A DNA stretch of 64,000 bases from Anseranas semipalmata (Eukaryota > Chordata > Aves > Anseriformes > Anseranatidae), in NCBI GenBank assembly GCA_013399115.1, contig VXAA01000655.1, forward strand, positions 117,870 through 181,869, in the 5' to 3' direction. How positions within the stretch are numbered: the stretch's first letter is position 1; every line of letters begins with the position of its first letter. Both the position numbers and the translations under genes were made by a program. The notes beneath the pieces are model-generated. The model worked only from the letters and a program-made list of their open reading frames with translations, was not told where the DNA came from and searched no databases. Positions 22,590 to 34,602 of this stretch are shown one piece after another.

Positions 22590-23252
22590 CATAGAATTGT
22601 AAAATCATAAAATAGTTTGGGTTGGAAAGGACTTAACAGACCATCTAGTTCCAACCCCCTGAAATGGGCAGGGACACCTCCCACCAGACCAAGTTCTTCA
22701 AATCCCCATTCAGCCTGGCCTTAAACACTTCCAGGGATGGGCAACCTGTTGCTTCCTCTGGGCAACCTGTTCTAGTGCCTCACCACCCTCATAGTAAAGA
22801 ATTTCTTCCTAATATCTAATCTAAGTCTACCCTTTTTTAGTTTAAAACCATTATTCCTCATCCTATCACTACACTCCCTGACAAAGAGTCCCTCCCCAGC
22901 TTTCCTGTAGGCCCCCTTTAGGTACTGGAAGGCCGCTATAAGGTCTCCCCAGAGCCTTCTCTTCTCCAGGCTGAAAAACCCCAACTCCCTCAGCCTCTCT
23001 TCTTAAGAGAGGTGCTCCAGCCCTCTTATGTTGGGGCCCCAGAGCTGAATGCAGTACTCCAGGTGGGCCTCACAAGGGCGGAGCAGAGTAGGAGAATCAC
23101 TTCCCTTGACCTACTGTCCACGCTTCTTTTGATGCAGCCCAGGATATGATTGACTTTCTGGGCTGCAAGTGCACATTGCCGGCTCATGTCAAGCTTTTCA
23201 TCCACCACTACCCCCAAGTCCTTCTCCACAGGACTGCTTTCAACCCATTTCA
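22590..23252 (-). mobile_element. CR1 LINE 3' part, same subfamily as 16.57-18.01 kb
   Basis: A minus-strand CR1. Its 3' tail is at the left, in a decayed form (ATTCTATG then ATTTTATGATTTTAC-like units). Reading leftward it encodes [37 protein letters not shown] and then [13 protein letters not shown], followed by the [10 protein letters not shown] block typical of this subfamily. Compared with the plus-strand copy it lacks about 50 bp after 'ggccccaacataaga' and carries a local 13-bp duplication (22738-22750 and 22759-22771). Between these, 22754-22975 is an exact complement of 17624-17845. It is inactive. The right edge abuts a CR1 piece in the opposite orientation. Confidence 0.93.
22754..22975 (-). 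repeat. Arm 2 of an exact 222-bp inverted repeat
   Basis: I compared this line by line with 17624-17845: its reverse complement matches at all 222 positions with no gap, and the two intervals have equal length. The arms are separated by 4,908 bp. They share even a nonsense change (CACTAGAAC where CR1 normally encodes HWN). Confidence 0.95.
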
Positions 23253-23401
23253 GCTTAGAGAAAAGGAGACTGAGGGGTGACCTCATTGTGGCCTACAGCT
23301 TCCTCAGGAAGGAGAATGGAGGGGAAGGCCATGATCTCTTCTCTCTGGTGACCTGCGATAGGACCCAAGCGAATGGCATGGAACTGCCTCAGGGGAGACT
23401 A
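23249..23401 (+). mobile_element. CR1 fragment in opposite orientation, different subfamily
   Basis: A plus-strand CR1 ORF2 C-terminal piece, [18 protein letters not shown] then ENGGEGHDLFSLVT and GMELPQGRL. These diagnostic residues differ from the flanking minus-strand CR1 ([10 protein letters not shown] type), so it is not simply an inverted part of the same insertion. It is wedged between two minus-strand CR1 pieces. Confidence 0.85.
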
Positions 23402-23605
23402 GTACTGGTCCCAGTGTGGACGCTGAGCGATAACCATCTGGACATTAAGCCACAGACTGCTACTCTTTGGATGTGGCCATGCAGTCAACTCCTTATCTAT
23501 CAAACAATATATCCATCAGATCCACGTCTCCCCAATTTAGAGACAAGGATGTTGTGTGGGACCATATCAAAAAGGTCTCACAGTGATCCAAATTTTCACA
23601 GCACT
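23402..23605 (-). mobile_element. CR1 internal fragment (reverse-transcriptase region)
   Basis: Its reverse complement corresponds to the CR1 segment from the DTVPH region, through the FDGW/NWLDG and SKWR region, to the 'ggtcagtgttgggaccagta' block. It belongs upstream of the 22590-23252 piece in ORF2 order, but the FADDTK segment between them is missing and replaced by the plus-strand fragment. A 165-codon plus-strand frame here (23150-23647) is a read-through of the CR1 complement and not a gene. Confidence 0.8.
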
Positions 23606-26600
23606 GTAAGTATTCAGGCTGATATTGATGGCTTTATATATGTGTAGACTGCTTTGTGACTGATTTCCAAATTTTCTGACAGGTAATCTGGTCTAGACCC
23701 TAGCTTTCCAGGAAGTTCTTGATGTTACATGGAGTTTAAGGGCTGGCTTGCTTTTCCAGAGTCCTCTAAGAAAAGGCAAAAGAAGATATTAGCCTGTGCA
23801 TTTTGTGGTAAGCTGCTAATAAGCATAGCTGGTGTGCCTGCATTCAGAGCTGCGGGGAAATGCACTAGATTAATGGAGAAAGGGAGGGAAGAGAAATGAA
23901 AGAAGAGTTTAAAATAACACAAATTATTTTTGAGGCACCCTTTAAGTTTTAAAGAAAGAAACAGAACAACCTCAATAGATGTCATGCGTCAAAACAATAT
24001 GCATACTATAAGCCAAAAGGACTTGCAGAACTGCTACATGCCTAGACAAAATCAGCTCACTTAAAACAGAGAAGCGATACTAGCAAATGAAGGAAAACCG
24101 TTTGTCTGAAATTTAAATCTCTAGTTTTTGACGATAAGACTTCTGGGGAACAGAGAAAAATTAAATGGGGACTTTGGTGGGAGTCGAACCTAAGAGAAAA
24201 TATCTTTTATATTTTCTTATTGCATTCATTTGTGATCTGCACTGTTTGGCAATGAAATCTTGCATTATCCATCATTCCTATCTTCCATGATTGCTGCGGT
24301 TTCTGCTGATATGTGCCAGCAGAAGTAAACACTGAATTCAGCTCCAAGAATTGCATCTTCTTCAGACATGTGAAATAAGGCAGGTTAATGTGTACTTGTG
24401 GCATATATACAAGATGACTTGATCTAAAGAGGCTAAGAATTTATTTAGAAGCTAAGGTATTGATTTAGGAGAGGCTTTCAACTCGTCCATGGACTGGAAA
24501 GGTTAACTTGAACAAAAGCGTGCTGTTTCACTACTTGCTTATACTTCATTATATTTACAGCAGTGGTTTAAGTGTCCACACAAGCAGAGCTGTTTCAAAG
24601 ACTGCATTTTAGCAGTGAACAGACTACTCCTGAGGAATACCCCATTTCCATCTAAAAATGCAGTAGAACATAGGTTACAACATGAACTCCATTTTGATCA
24701 TAGTAATATTTATAAAGCCAGAACATAGCCATAACTTGCCTCTAAAACAGAATGTAGGGGCTCACTTAGTCTGCAGAGCGCCTCAATAAATATTTCAGTC
24801 TGCACAATACCCCCTTTCCTTCTCTCTCCTTTTCCAGTCTGTTCATGTGACCAGAGAAGCTAAAGCTAGAGATGATTGCTCAGACAGTCCTGTCTTTTCT
24901 ACAGCAAGCCTGCTGGTTAGTTTTGTCTTGCTTCAGTTAAAAAAAAAAAGAACACATTAAAAACATTAGTTTGTTAAATTCCAACATTAATTAGTTATTC
25001 ATCTGCATTTTCTAACTCCCTGCCCAAAAACAATATCCTTCTGCATATCAATCCATATTCCAGTCAAAACACTTGGAAGACTTTGCAAGCACCACAACCT
25101 CCCTTACTACGCGCTTCACACTGATACACCAGTTGATACTATCCGCTACCCAAGTCCAGGTGCATCTGCCCTGACAGGAAGACAAACGTAATTATCAGTC
25201 CTGATGCAACAGACATAGCTACAGTAAGCTTGCCCACAGAAGGAAGGGGGAAAAAGTTCTCGCAATGGCTGAAGGAAGACTACAAAGTGAAATCCAATGA
25301 ATATTACATTTTTAAGTGGAAAACTGGAGGGATTTTTTACAGCAATTGCCAAGATTGATTAGAATGCATCACATATATTAGCAGCTCCTAGAACACAAAG
25401 CACAGAGCTATAATCTGCATGGCCTACTTTTGCTCAGGTTGCATAAGAATAAACAAATTACATGATGATGGTAGGTACAGAAAAAGACACATCAATGTCC
25501 AGATTTCCTTGAGAAGTGGCAGAGGGAACACAAACTTATCCCTGCACTTGTCTCATTAAGTCTCTTATTTTCAGGGAATAATCTGTTACCTTTACTAGTT
25601 TATGTATTTGTTTACTATTTCTAGCTGAGGTGAAAGGAAAGAGGCTGGGTTTGCTGGTTGTTTTCTGAAGAGATGACAGTACTAGGACATCCAGTTAAAA
25701 AGAAACATTCCAGATAAGGATGAACTAGTTACATGCCAAGATCACAGATACCCCTCCTACATCCCTTTCTTCTGATTTTGGGTGCTATGCTGCACTGAGG
25801 CTTTCCAACTGCATTCATAGGCACATCCAAGTTATTTTCATCATGTTTGCTGTAAAATACCCCGCAACACGTGTAACTCCTGACTTTATTCATCAACATT
25901 CAATGGCAGATGTCAACTGCCATTCTGTCCTCCATGCCCAGAAACCTCAGACAGATCGAGTGCTGACACAGGTAGATAAAAGTGATTTGATCATTGAGAA
26001 AAAACATGAGAAAGGAGATGGTAAAATTTGTAAGAGTAAGTAAACACTGTTAGTTACGATGTTCTGTACTAGAACAACTCACCTGTTAGCCTTTCACTGT
26101 AGTGAAAATTGGACATTTATTCCTATGCTTTGTTTGATCCACGATAATACATTCCTTCTTCCCCTACAGTCCTCGTTCACTAAAAGACTCTCATGAAGGA
26201 TTTTGTCAGTATTTAGCAAAGCCTGGTTGTTTTGACTTCCAAAAGTAGTCAGTGTCTGTGCAAAATGCAACACAGCCACAGGGCTCTAGTGTCTCCCTTT
26301 CCATTTCACACCATAACATTCATTAACAAGGTGATATATTTATGTTGTCTCTGAGAGGGTGCATTCACTGGGGTCTGAGGGAGGGAAGAGGAGCACAGAA
26401 CATGTAGATAGAGAAAGGCTGCCTTATAATTAAGAACAATGTTGTCCTAAAAATTGGGGTGTGTGGGGAAGAGAGCTAAAGGGAATAGATTCTTACAGGA
26501 AGAATGCACTGGCCTCACCACAAAACTAATCAAACTTTCTTTGTCCTATACACAAATGCCAAGCAGAAACTGTGTGTTTCTGGCAGAAACCATTTTCCAT

Positions 26601-28222
26601 GTGTATGGCAACATTTTAGCCATATACAGAGGTAAAAGCCTCAGAGAGAAAAAAAAAGTTGAGCATGCAGAAAGAAATGAGGCTTAAAACGCACAACATC
26701 CCATCCCCCTCCCCTCATGCCAACCTCTCATCTATAATCCAGCACAAGAGAGACAACGGGCAAACAGCAAGAGGTCATCTTCAAAGGGCTGGTTGCCAAG
26801 GGAGGCCAGTGGAAAGAGCACAGGCATGTCCCCATCAAAGTCCAGCAGCTGTGAGAGAGACACAGAGGTGCAGCTTCCCCTGGGGCTGAAATGAAATTCA
26901 GAGACGGAGGATAGTGCTGGAGCTGCTCTAGCCAGCAATATAAAACGGGTAGCTTTGCGCTTTGCGACAGGGAAAGCACAAGAGAGAAAGGGCTATGATA
27001 TTTTAATCCTTCTCTCCACCCAGTTTTGCATTTCAGATACTTGAATTACTGTTTAGACTCATCCAGATATATCCTGTTGAATCACTGCAGCAGTAGGCAG
27101 AAGTAGGCAGAAGGCAACACCAAGGATGAACTTTCTGCTCAGTTCAAAATTAAAACTTCGGCTCACTGACTAGAAGTGAAACAGAGACAGAGAAGGTACA
27201 GCAGACAGTGTGCAGCCAGCTGTAGTTTCATTACTTCTCAGAGAAAACACAAATGTATTGTCACAGTAGCAGCTTGGGAGACAGTCCCGCAATAAAAACT
27301 GCCTTCAAATGGTACCGAACAAAGCATGTCTCACTTTTCTTGGAGGAAGTAGGAGATAATAATACAGACTCCTTCCTACCTGCACCATTTGCATTAAAAA
27401 ACTAGAAGTCAGCTTACAAACAACCATAGATTCTTGTTCTGATAATTCGCTGAACTTTAGCTCTTTGTATTAAATGAATACATGAGGATCTCACATAAAA
27501 ATTAAAAATTAAGCTCCTAGTCCTCAAATGTAGGAAAAGCAGCTGCAAATGCAAGCAGTGAAATCTAACAGCTTAAGTAAAATAAGAAAGAAAAGATATA
27601 TCAAAATTGCTCTATTATGAAAAAAAAAATTACAAATTAAAATTCTGACTTTCATAATTCCCAAAAGCTAGGGTCTACTCTGTTACAGAAAAATGACTGT
27701 CAACCTCCCTAGACAAGTGACTTAATTAGCCTACAGAACTTTAAAATACAGTTGTTGAATTATCAGGTAATGGTAGGACAAATAATTTCATGGTATTTAC
27801 CTCCTAGTTCATGCCTAGAATCCTCCCCAAAACACACAAAGAAGGGAAACAGCTGGCACTTGCTAGGGAAGAACAGACACACTTCTATAGTATGCATTTT
27901 GGACAGAGAGCTGCATGAAGTTTCAGTTGGTATCAGCAGACAACAGTAGCTTGAGTGAAATGTAAATGGCACAGTTACGTGGTCTGAACAAATACTCTGG
28001 GTTGCAATAGAGAGGTCGACGGACCTATGAAGTTCTTGATTACCACCCTGACCAAAAGTCAGTCTGGAAGCACCAACAAGGAAGCAAAAGACACATCAGT
28101 GATACAATATTAGACCTGCTCTTCTGTTAGTTGTCACAAAAAAAGTTTTCAAGGCCAAAACATGATAGTTCATTCCCTAAAGATGTATCCTATTTCTTTG
28201 GTTGACATGTGAATTAGTCTTT
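23606..28222 (-). other. ZNRF3: ZNRF3 intron 1: unique sequence
   Basis: About 4.6 kb with no recognisable gene or transposon. It contains an A11 run near 24941 and a slightly GC-richer patch at about 26690-26960 where several short frames overlap on both strands. None resembles a known protein. A tandem GTAGGCAGAA doublet lies near 27094-27113. Confidence 0.6.
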
Positions 28223-28438
28223 GAATCACAGAATCACAGAATCATTTAAGTTGGAAAAGAACTTCAAGATCATCCAGTCCAACTGTCAACCAGACCTACC
28301 AAGTCCCATCACTAAACCATATCCCTTAGTGCCACATCCACACATCTCTTAAATACCTCCAGGGATGAAGCCTCCACCATTTCCCTGGGCAGCATGTTCC
28401 AATGCTTGATAACCCTCTCTTTGAAGAAAGAATACTTA
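28223..28438 (-). mobile_element. CR1 3'-end fragment
   Basis: Begins on the plus strand with GAATCACAGAATCACAGAATCATTTAAGTT-like bases, the complement of a CR1 tail. On the minus strand it encodes [18 protein letters not shown] and [17 protein letters not shown], the terminal ORF2 residues. CR1 similarity fades at about 28438; the rest of the open frame to 28590 is not CR1. Confidence 0.93.
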
Positions 28439-29011
28439 TATAAAGGCTCTTTCAAGACTCTGTAAACCATACAATATATAGGTAAAAGAAATTCCTTCAG
28501 CCTGTGTCTCAGAAGATGTTCTACGTTTTTGAATATCACAAAAATACCAATGCTCTTCACCATCACAAGGCACATTAGACAGCCTAACACAGAATACTGG
28601 TTTCCTCTATTTCAAAGTGATGTGCAAATGCTGATGACAAAAAAAGCCTGTTGTTAGCAGACAAATTCAGTACATAGGAGTCTGTATCACCACCGGAGGG
28701 TGTTAAGAGACTGAAAACTAAGGAGATATTGAAAACCCTAAATACTGGATATTTATTCAGAGTTTTATATCTCTAACAGAAGAGCAGATAGTAAGGAGTT
28801 TGTGTGCACACAGTGAAACCAGTCTCCACCTAGCCCACACAACATGATGACCAAATGCGTGGTGTTGTGGTGCTTATCTGGACGTTTGTTACCATGTCTT
28901 CAACATACTGAGTACCCCAGAGAAGAACTTCCTTGAGAGCTGAAGCAGTGAATACCAGCTGTTTCCTTCCGTGAGCACTCCCAGAATGGCTTACTCTCTG
29001 GAAAAAAAAAT

Positions 29012-29032
29012 CACCATCTCTTAGAGATGGTG
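29012..29032. repeat. Perfect 10-bp hairpin, 1-nt loop
   Basis: CACCATCTCT (29012-29021), T, AGAGATGGTG (29023-29032). A nearly continuous palindrome with no attached element. Confidence 0.85.
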
Positions 29033-32000
29033 CTTCAGAGATGTGCTCTCAGCTCAGTGGTGAAAGTAACAATTTCTCCATTCCCCAAACAAGTATCACA
29101 TCCCTGAAGCACAGGTCCAACTGAAGTCAGATTCTTGCATCTGCTCCTCTCATCCCCCAGACTGGATTTTCCAACATCCAATTTCTTCCTCTACATTCTC
29201 TCTCAGTTGCTCCCCCTACATTGCATTATTTCTAAGAAACCTTATTTATTCCTCTCTGTTGATATAAAGCTATTTGCCCCACACACTCTGTCCAATCTTT
29301 CCTCACTCCTCTGCCATAAATGACTCCCTAGGGCTCTGTTCAGACCCAGTCTACTGAAAACCCCTTCATAAATCTCTCTTACGACATACAAGGAAGAGAA
29401 ATATTGAAATCAACTAAGGGTATTATGGGTCTTAATTACACATTTTCCTCCATTATGCAGCTACAGAGTTAGACTACTTTGGACACCTCCCCTTACTTCT
29501 TACCTTTGCATGCATTTCTCTAAAGTTTAATCTTTAAATTTTCTAGATTAGTAAGCACATGACTTGAGGATAACTATCATATTCTTGTACTGTGTTTTAT
29601 CCTGAATTAGAAAGTACTCCCCCTCTCTCTACATTTAACTTCGGCTTACATTGCAGCAACCGAAGCACCCAAGAAAATATTTGTGATGTTTTTTACAATC
29701 TGAAGATAGAGTTCAATCTTAAATAATTTTTCAAAGTTTACCTTTTAGTCAGATTTGTGTTTACATTTCATGGGCTTTAAGCCATCCTGGAACAATACAC
29801 AAACAGCAAGAGCACATAGGTCAGGTAAACTTTACAGAAGTTCTCTTTCAAACTCCAGCTGTCACATACCTTCTCATATCCCTGTTTTCCCACCTGGTTG
29901 TGCTCCAAATTTTCATTAACTCCCCTCTCCTGTCTCCAAACAGGTACAGCCTCTATTTGTTTCTAGAACGTCTCTTCTTTGTTCAGCATCATGTTCTCAA
30001 GAAATTACCTCCACAGCATCCTTCATGCTCTGCCCCTGCTTTGCACTCAAATCTACTGCACAAAGTCCAAGCATCGTATCTAGTTTTAAACACAGTTATT
30101 ATGACAGATCCAATGTCACTGATATCAGCACAATCTCTCTGACCTATTTAAAATAGAAACAGAGGTGAAGTAAAAGCCTCTGCTGCAATTACCTGAGAGG
30201 AGGCTCTGGAATAGGCTGTATGCAAAGGAACAGAATCACCTTCATTGAAAGGTGAGGTGACTTTCTCATCGTACTTCAGCTTACCTAACAGCTGGAATTT
30301 GATGCATTCCCGGTCTGCTCTGACATCCCCTCTAGCCCTACACTTCCAGGATTCTCTCAAGGCCACTCCAATTCTGAGCCTCCGGTGTAAGCAATGTGTC
30401 TTGCAGGAAGACACCGGCCATCCTCTGTTATGCATCCCCGTTATGTCCTCTCTCCTCACCTGATGGCTCCTGAGCCCAGGTGCGCCCAGGAGCACACACG
30501 CAGACTCGTGTCACATGGCTGCATTACTCCACGTTGGGGAGAACAGACAGTGAGAACTACTCACTGGATCTAATCCTAACAGAGGATGGAGGCAACGGGA
30601 TTTCTGCTCCAGCTAAGTCATTTTCCGTTAAGACTGCATAGAAACTATTGCTTTCTCCCTGCGCTTAATTTCTTCATTCACAGCATAAGAAAAGCATGCC
30701 CCTGCCCAGAAAGGAACTGAGTACTTAAAATAGGAAAAAGAGTAGTGGTCAGTATTATGGCATATAAATCTGGGGCAAGGAGTTGTTCCTGAAAACAGAT
30801 TATGGATCAATGTAATTTTTTTTTCCCGTGAAAGAACATACCTGGTGTACTGGTTTCTCCATTTCAGATAAAGTTGTGAGTAACTGGGCTGTTTTCAAAG
30901 TCTTCTATTACACAAGAATTTAATGCATGTCGAGACCTTCTATGCTACCAGATGGGAAGAAACACTCAAATCCACTGGAAAAAAAATGCCCTTCTTAAAA
31001 ACAGCCACCTGATGGCAGCCTGTGGCTTCAGTCCTATTGTTCCAAGTGGCAACCGGCAACCATTTTGAATGAGATTAGCTCTACACTGAGTCACTGCTGA
31101 AGAATGTTCTGTAGTAGGGAGCAAAAAGAGTGACTTTGAAATAAAAAACTATTCTTAATTCTAACATAGCATATTGCTGAAATAGTCACTGCAAATATCC
31201 CCATTTCACATACTGTGAAACTCTCCTTCCCTCTTTCAACCTCAGTTTGATCTATTTCACACAGCAAATATCCAAGTTAGATGCAAACTGCAGGTCTCCA
31301 CAACTCAATCCAGTGCACTGTTCAAAACACTTCATCAGCATACAAGGCTGATGCATATTTTCACAGTACAGCTCACAGTCTATACTTTGACATCTTGAAT
31401 AAGAATTCTATTCTGCACTCAAGAAACTAGCAATCCTTCTTCCTTTTCCATCTTTCAAAAGCATTTGTAGAAACAGCACTTGGTGCCTGAAGGGTTCATT
31501 CTATGTTACTTAAGGTCAAACCAACAATAATGAAAGTCTCTGAAATTCTGGAGACCTGATGCATTTCCTTTTCATTACAAAGAGGTTAATTCCCTTATCT
31601 AAGAGCAAAATTGAACTTCACTTTAAATACAGAACTGCAACTTGTAAAATAGAACGGCTTTCCTCAGCTTCTTCTCTGACACGACATTAATGTACACGCT
31701 TATCATATTACAACATCCCTAAGTATGCGGGGAAAAAACATTCCAGAACTTTCTAAACTTCAAAATTTACCTAAGATTTTTTTTTTGGTCCAACTAATTT
31801 TCTCTGACATTGCTGTTCTAAATGTTCACTTTTATCTAAATTGTATAGGGGCGCTAAGGCTGGAGTATCAAATGTTTTACACTTTAAGTGCAAAATTTAA
31901 GGTAACCCATTCAGCCCTAATTTAGGTACTTGTGATGTATTCTGGGATACAAAGACAGTTTTCCCTCCTTCTTTCCCCATCTCTTGCTAGATTCCTTCTC

Positions 32001-32077
32001 CTGATGGCCACTAATGTGTGGCCTAATCTCTCTTTGAGACTATCCCTTCACTTCCTCTTTTCCACACAAACCCTGCT

Positions 32078-32116
32078 TTTTTTTTTTCTTCTTCTTCTTC
32101 TTTTTTTTTTTTTTTT
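32078..32116. repeat. T-rich / (CTT)n low-complexity tract
   Basis: A T11 run, then about five CTT units, then a T run of around 17. A simple pyrimidine tract. Confidence 0.9.
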
Positions 32117-34484
32117 AAACCAACGCCTGTAGGACTGGCATACAGCCCACTCTAGTAAGTCCAGCAGAGCTTACTGGCTTGGGTTTAATGTTATTTATCT
32201 ACTGCTGGCACTCCTCACCACTGAGGTATGCCTCACTGATTGGGAAATCAATGGTGTAAACTGTACTCCAAGAATGCAGCGGTGTGGAGCAAATGACTGC
32301 TGTCTGTAGGATGTTTCCCTTACATATTATAAAAATTGGACAGTGTGCAGTGAATGAGGTAAGATTCTATGAGAAAAGAAAATACAATGTTGTGGTTAAA
32401 GCAGCTGAATGCTTCCCAAGAGAGTGAATTGCTTCCTCTGCCACAGAGTTCCTATGCAATGTTGGGCAAGTCATAAAAGCAGCCATAGAGGGTGTGACCA
32501 AAAATCCAACCAGCACAGTACCCTATCTCCAACAGTGGCCAACTGTGTAAGTTTAGAGAATAGAAGCAGAACAGATGCAGAATGATTCTTCTTTTGATAC
32601 AGCCTCTTAACTAACGCTACCAATGACTAAAAGACTTCCAGAGCTGAGACTTCACCAAGAATATTGTGCTTAACAGTAAGTAACGCATCTATGTTCCATG
32701 ATTTTGCCAAATCCCTTTTCAACGACGCTCACGCTTTTGACTTTTACATCATTCTACAGCAAGTAACACAACTTACCATGTTAAAAATATACATCCTTTC
32801 TCTAACTCTAATGCTGCTTCATGAATTTCATTCATTAGGCTCTGATAGTCCCTATATTGCAAGGAATCGCCAATAATTAATTGTTCCTTAGTCACTGTCT
32901 CTACATCAGACTTTATTCAAAGTCTCTCACCAACAGCCTCTTTTCCAAGCTGATACAAGTCAATCTTTTTTGGTGGATGTCACTCCACTACATCATGAGG
33001 CTGACCCACACCGTGTGATTTGCCTGTTCCTTTGTGTAGTCTGCCTTTCCAATTTTGGGATGCATTGACTTGAACTGCATGCAATATTCAGGTGCTTGGA
33101 GGCCAGTGGTACCCATGAGGTTTGCTGTTTTGCTCTCTGCTCCTTTCCTAATAATTCCAACATTCTCATAAAATTTTCAGAGCTGCTTCTACTGAGGTAA
33201 CATTTTCAGAATACACTTTATCCTTAAGAAGGAAAAGAAATCTTAGCCACAACTTTGAGAAGCCTTTTAGGATCCCTCCTTGCTCCTCTTGGTGCATGCC
33301 TCTGGTTTGCATTGCAATTAACCAAGATCCTTCCCAAGATGAGCAATGATACAGAACCCACTGGATATACAGCTGGGACTTGTAGGGGAGAATCCCTTTG
33401 ACCAAAGTCCTTACATGGCACATTCAGCCAGAGATATATGCAGAGCATGGTCTGTAGAACATGTGAGATATGCAAAAATAAAAACAAGGTTAACGGGATC
33501 TGTGCCTGATAACAAAATAAACAGAAAAGGCTGGGCATTGTGAAAAGAACAACCACACACACAAGCACATCTTTTTACTCCTCAGCTAGGGAACTGTTGA
33601 TTTTGTCTGTAATATTTAAGTAACTGTTAGTGCTCATTTTTAAAAATACAAATAAGAGTCCCTTCATTTAATCAGGGATTTTAAATATAGATTGGTTATA
33701 TGTCTACAGAAAGATAATATATATTGCAAGCACCAAGAAAAAGCTGTGTGAGAAGAGCTGGGGTGTGGATGCTTTCATGACTGTCATACCATGTATGGCC
33801 TCTGTCAGTTAGCTAAAAGTAGGCAAAACTATTTATCGTCAACCTTCAGACACATCATTTGGCTCTAACATCCTATACCATATTTTGGCATCTTGATAGT
33901 ACCTAACAGAACAAGACAGCACTGCCTTTTTTTTTTTTTCAGAACACCTCAAACCTTCATGGCTACTATAGTACTAAACTAATGTATTACTGACTTTGAA
34001 TTGTTCTCTTACTGCCAGAACAGGAAGCCATTTCAGGAGCAGTAAGTTAGTAAAGTTTTCTCAATGCTAAGGAGTCAGCCTCTTACCCCACCATTCTTCA
34101 GTGCTGTCAGCCCAGTATTAGCATTCAACTTGACATGGAACACATTCACCCAGACTAAAAACAGTTTTCTGTGCAAGATCACATCATCTTTCAGTAAATA
34201 ACTTTACAAACTAGCTTGCTATGCTGGAACTTAATATTACATGTATGCTAATACTTCAGCTGATAAGCTCCTCTATCCTCTGTCAATCTAGAAGTCAAAG
34301 GCGAAGACCTCCACAACATTTAATGCTGTTCATGTCAGGCTTTAAGGATCTGTTTTGTTATCAGCCTAAAGTACATGCTTGAAAACACATGGGTGGAGGG
34401 AGAGCTGTGGGGAAGGAGTTCCCCCTCTTCCCCCACACTGATCATTGCTACCTGAGGTGCCATAAGTTATCTTCCCTAGTATTT

Positions 34485-34602
34485 CACAGAATCACAGAAT
34501 CATTTAGGTTGGAAGAGACCTCCAAGATCACCTAGTCCAACCTATGACCTAACAATACCAAGTCCTCCACTAAACCATATCGCTAAGCTCTACATCTAAT
34601 TT
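34485..34602 (-). mobile_element. Short CR1 3'-end fragment
   Basis: The plus strand begins CACAGAATCACAGAATCATT, followed by 'taggttggaagagacctccaa' and 'gtccaacctatgacc', the complement of a CR1 3' untranslated end. Similarity ends near 34602. This copy was truncated to about 120 bp. Confidence 0.92.

Larger units (their letters stand above)
28439..34484 (-). other. ZNRF3: ZNRF3 intron 1: unique sequence
   Basis: About 6 kb without a gene. It includes a perfect hairpin at 29012-29032, a T/CTT low-complexity tract at 32078-32116 and a T13 run near 33928. Open frames (up to 115 codons) show no domain. Confidence 0.6.

Noticed and set aside
23150..23647. 165-codon plus-strand frame
   Set aside because: It runs through antisense CR1, a sense CR1 piece and antisense CR1 again; a chimera of transposon fragments, not a host gene.
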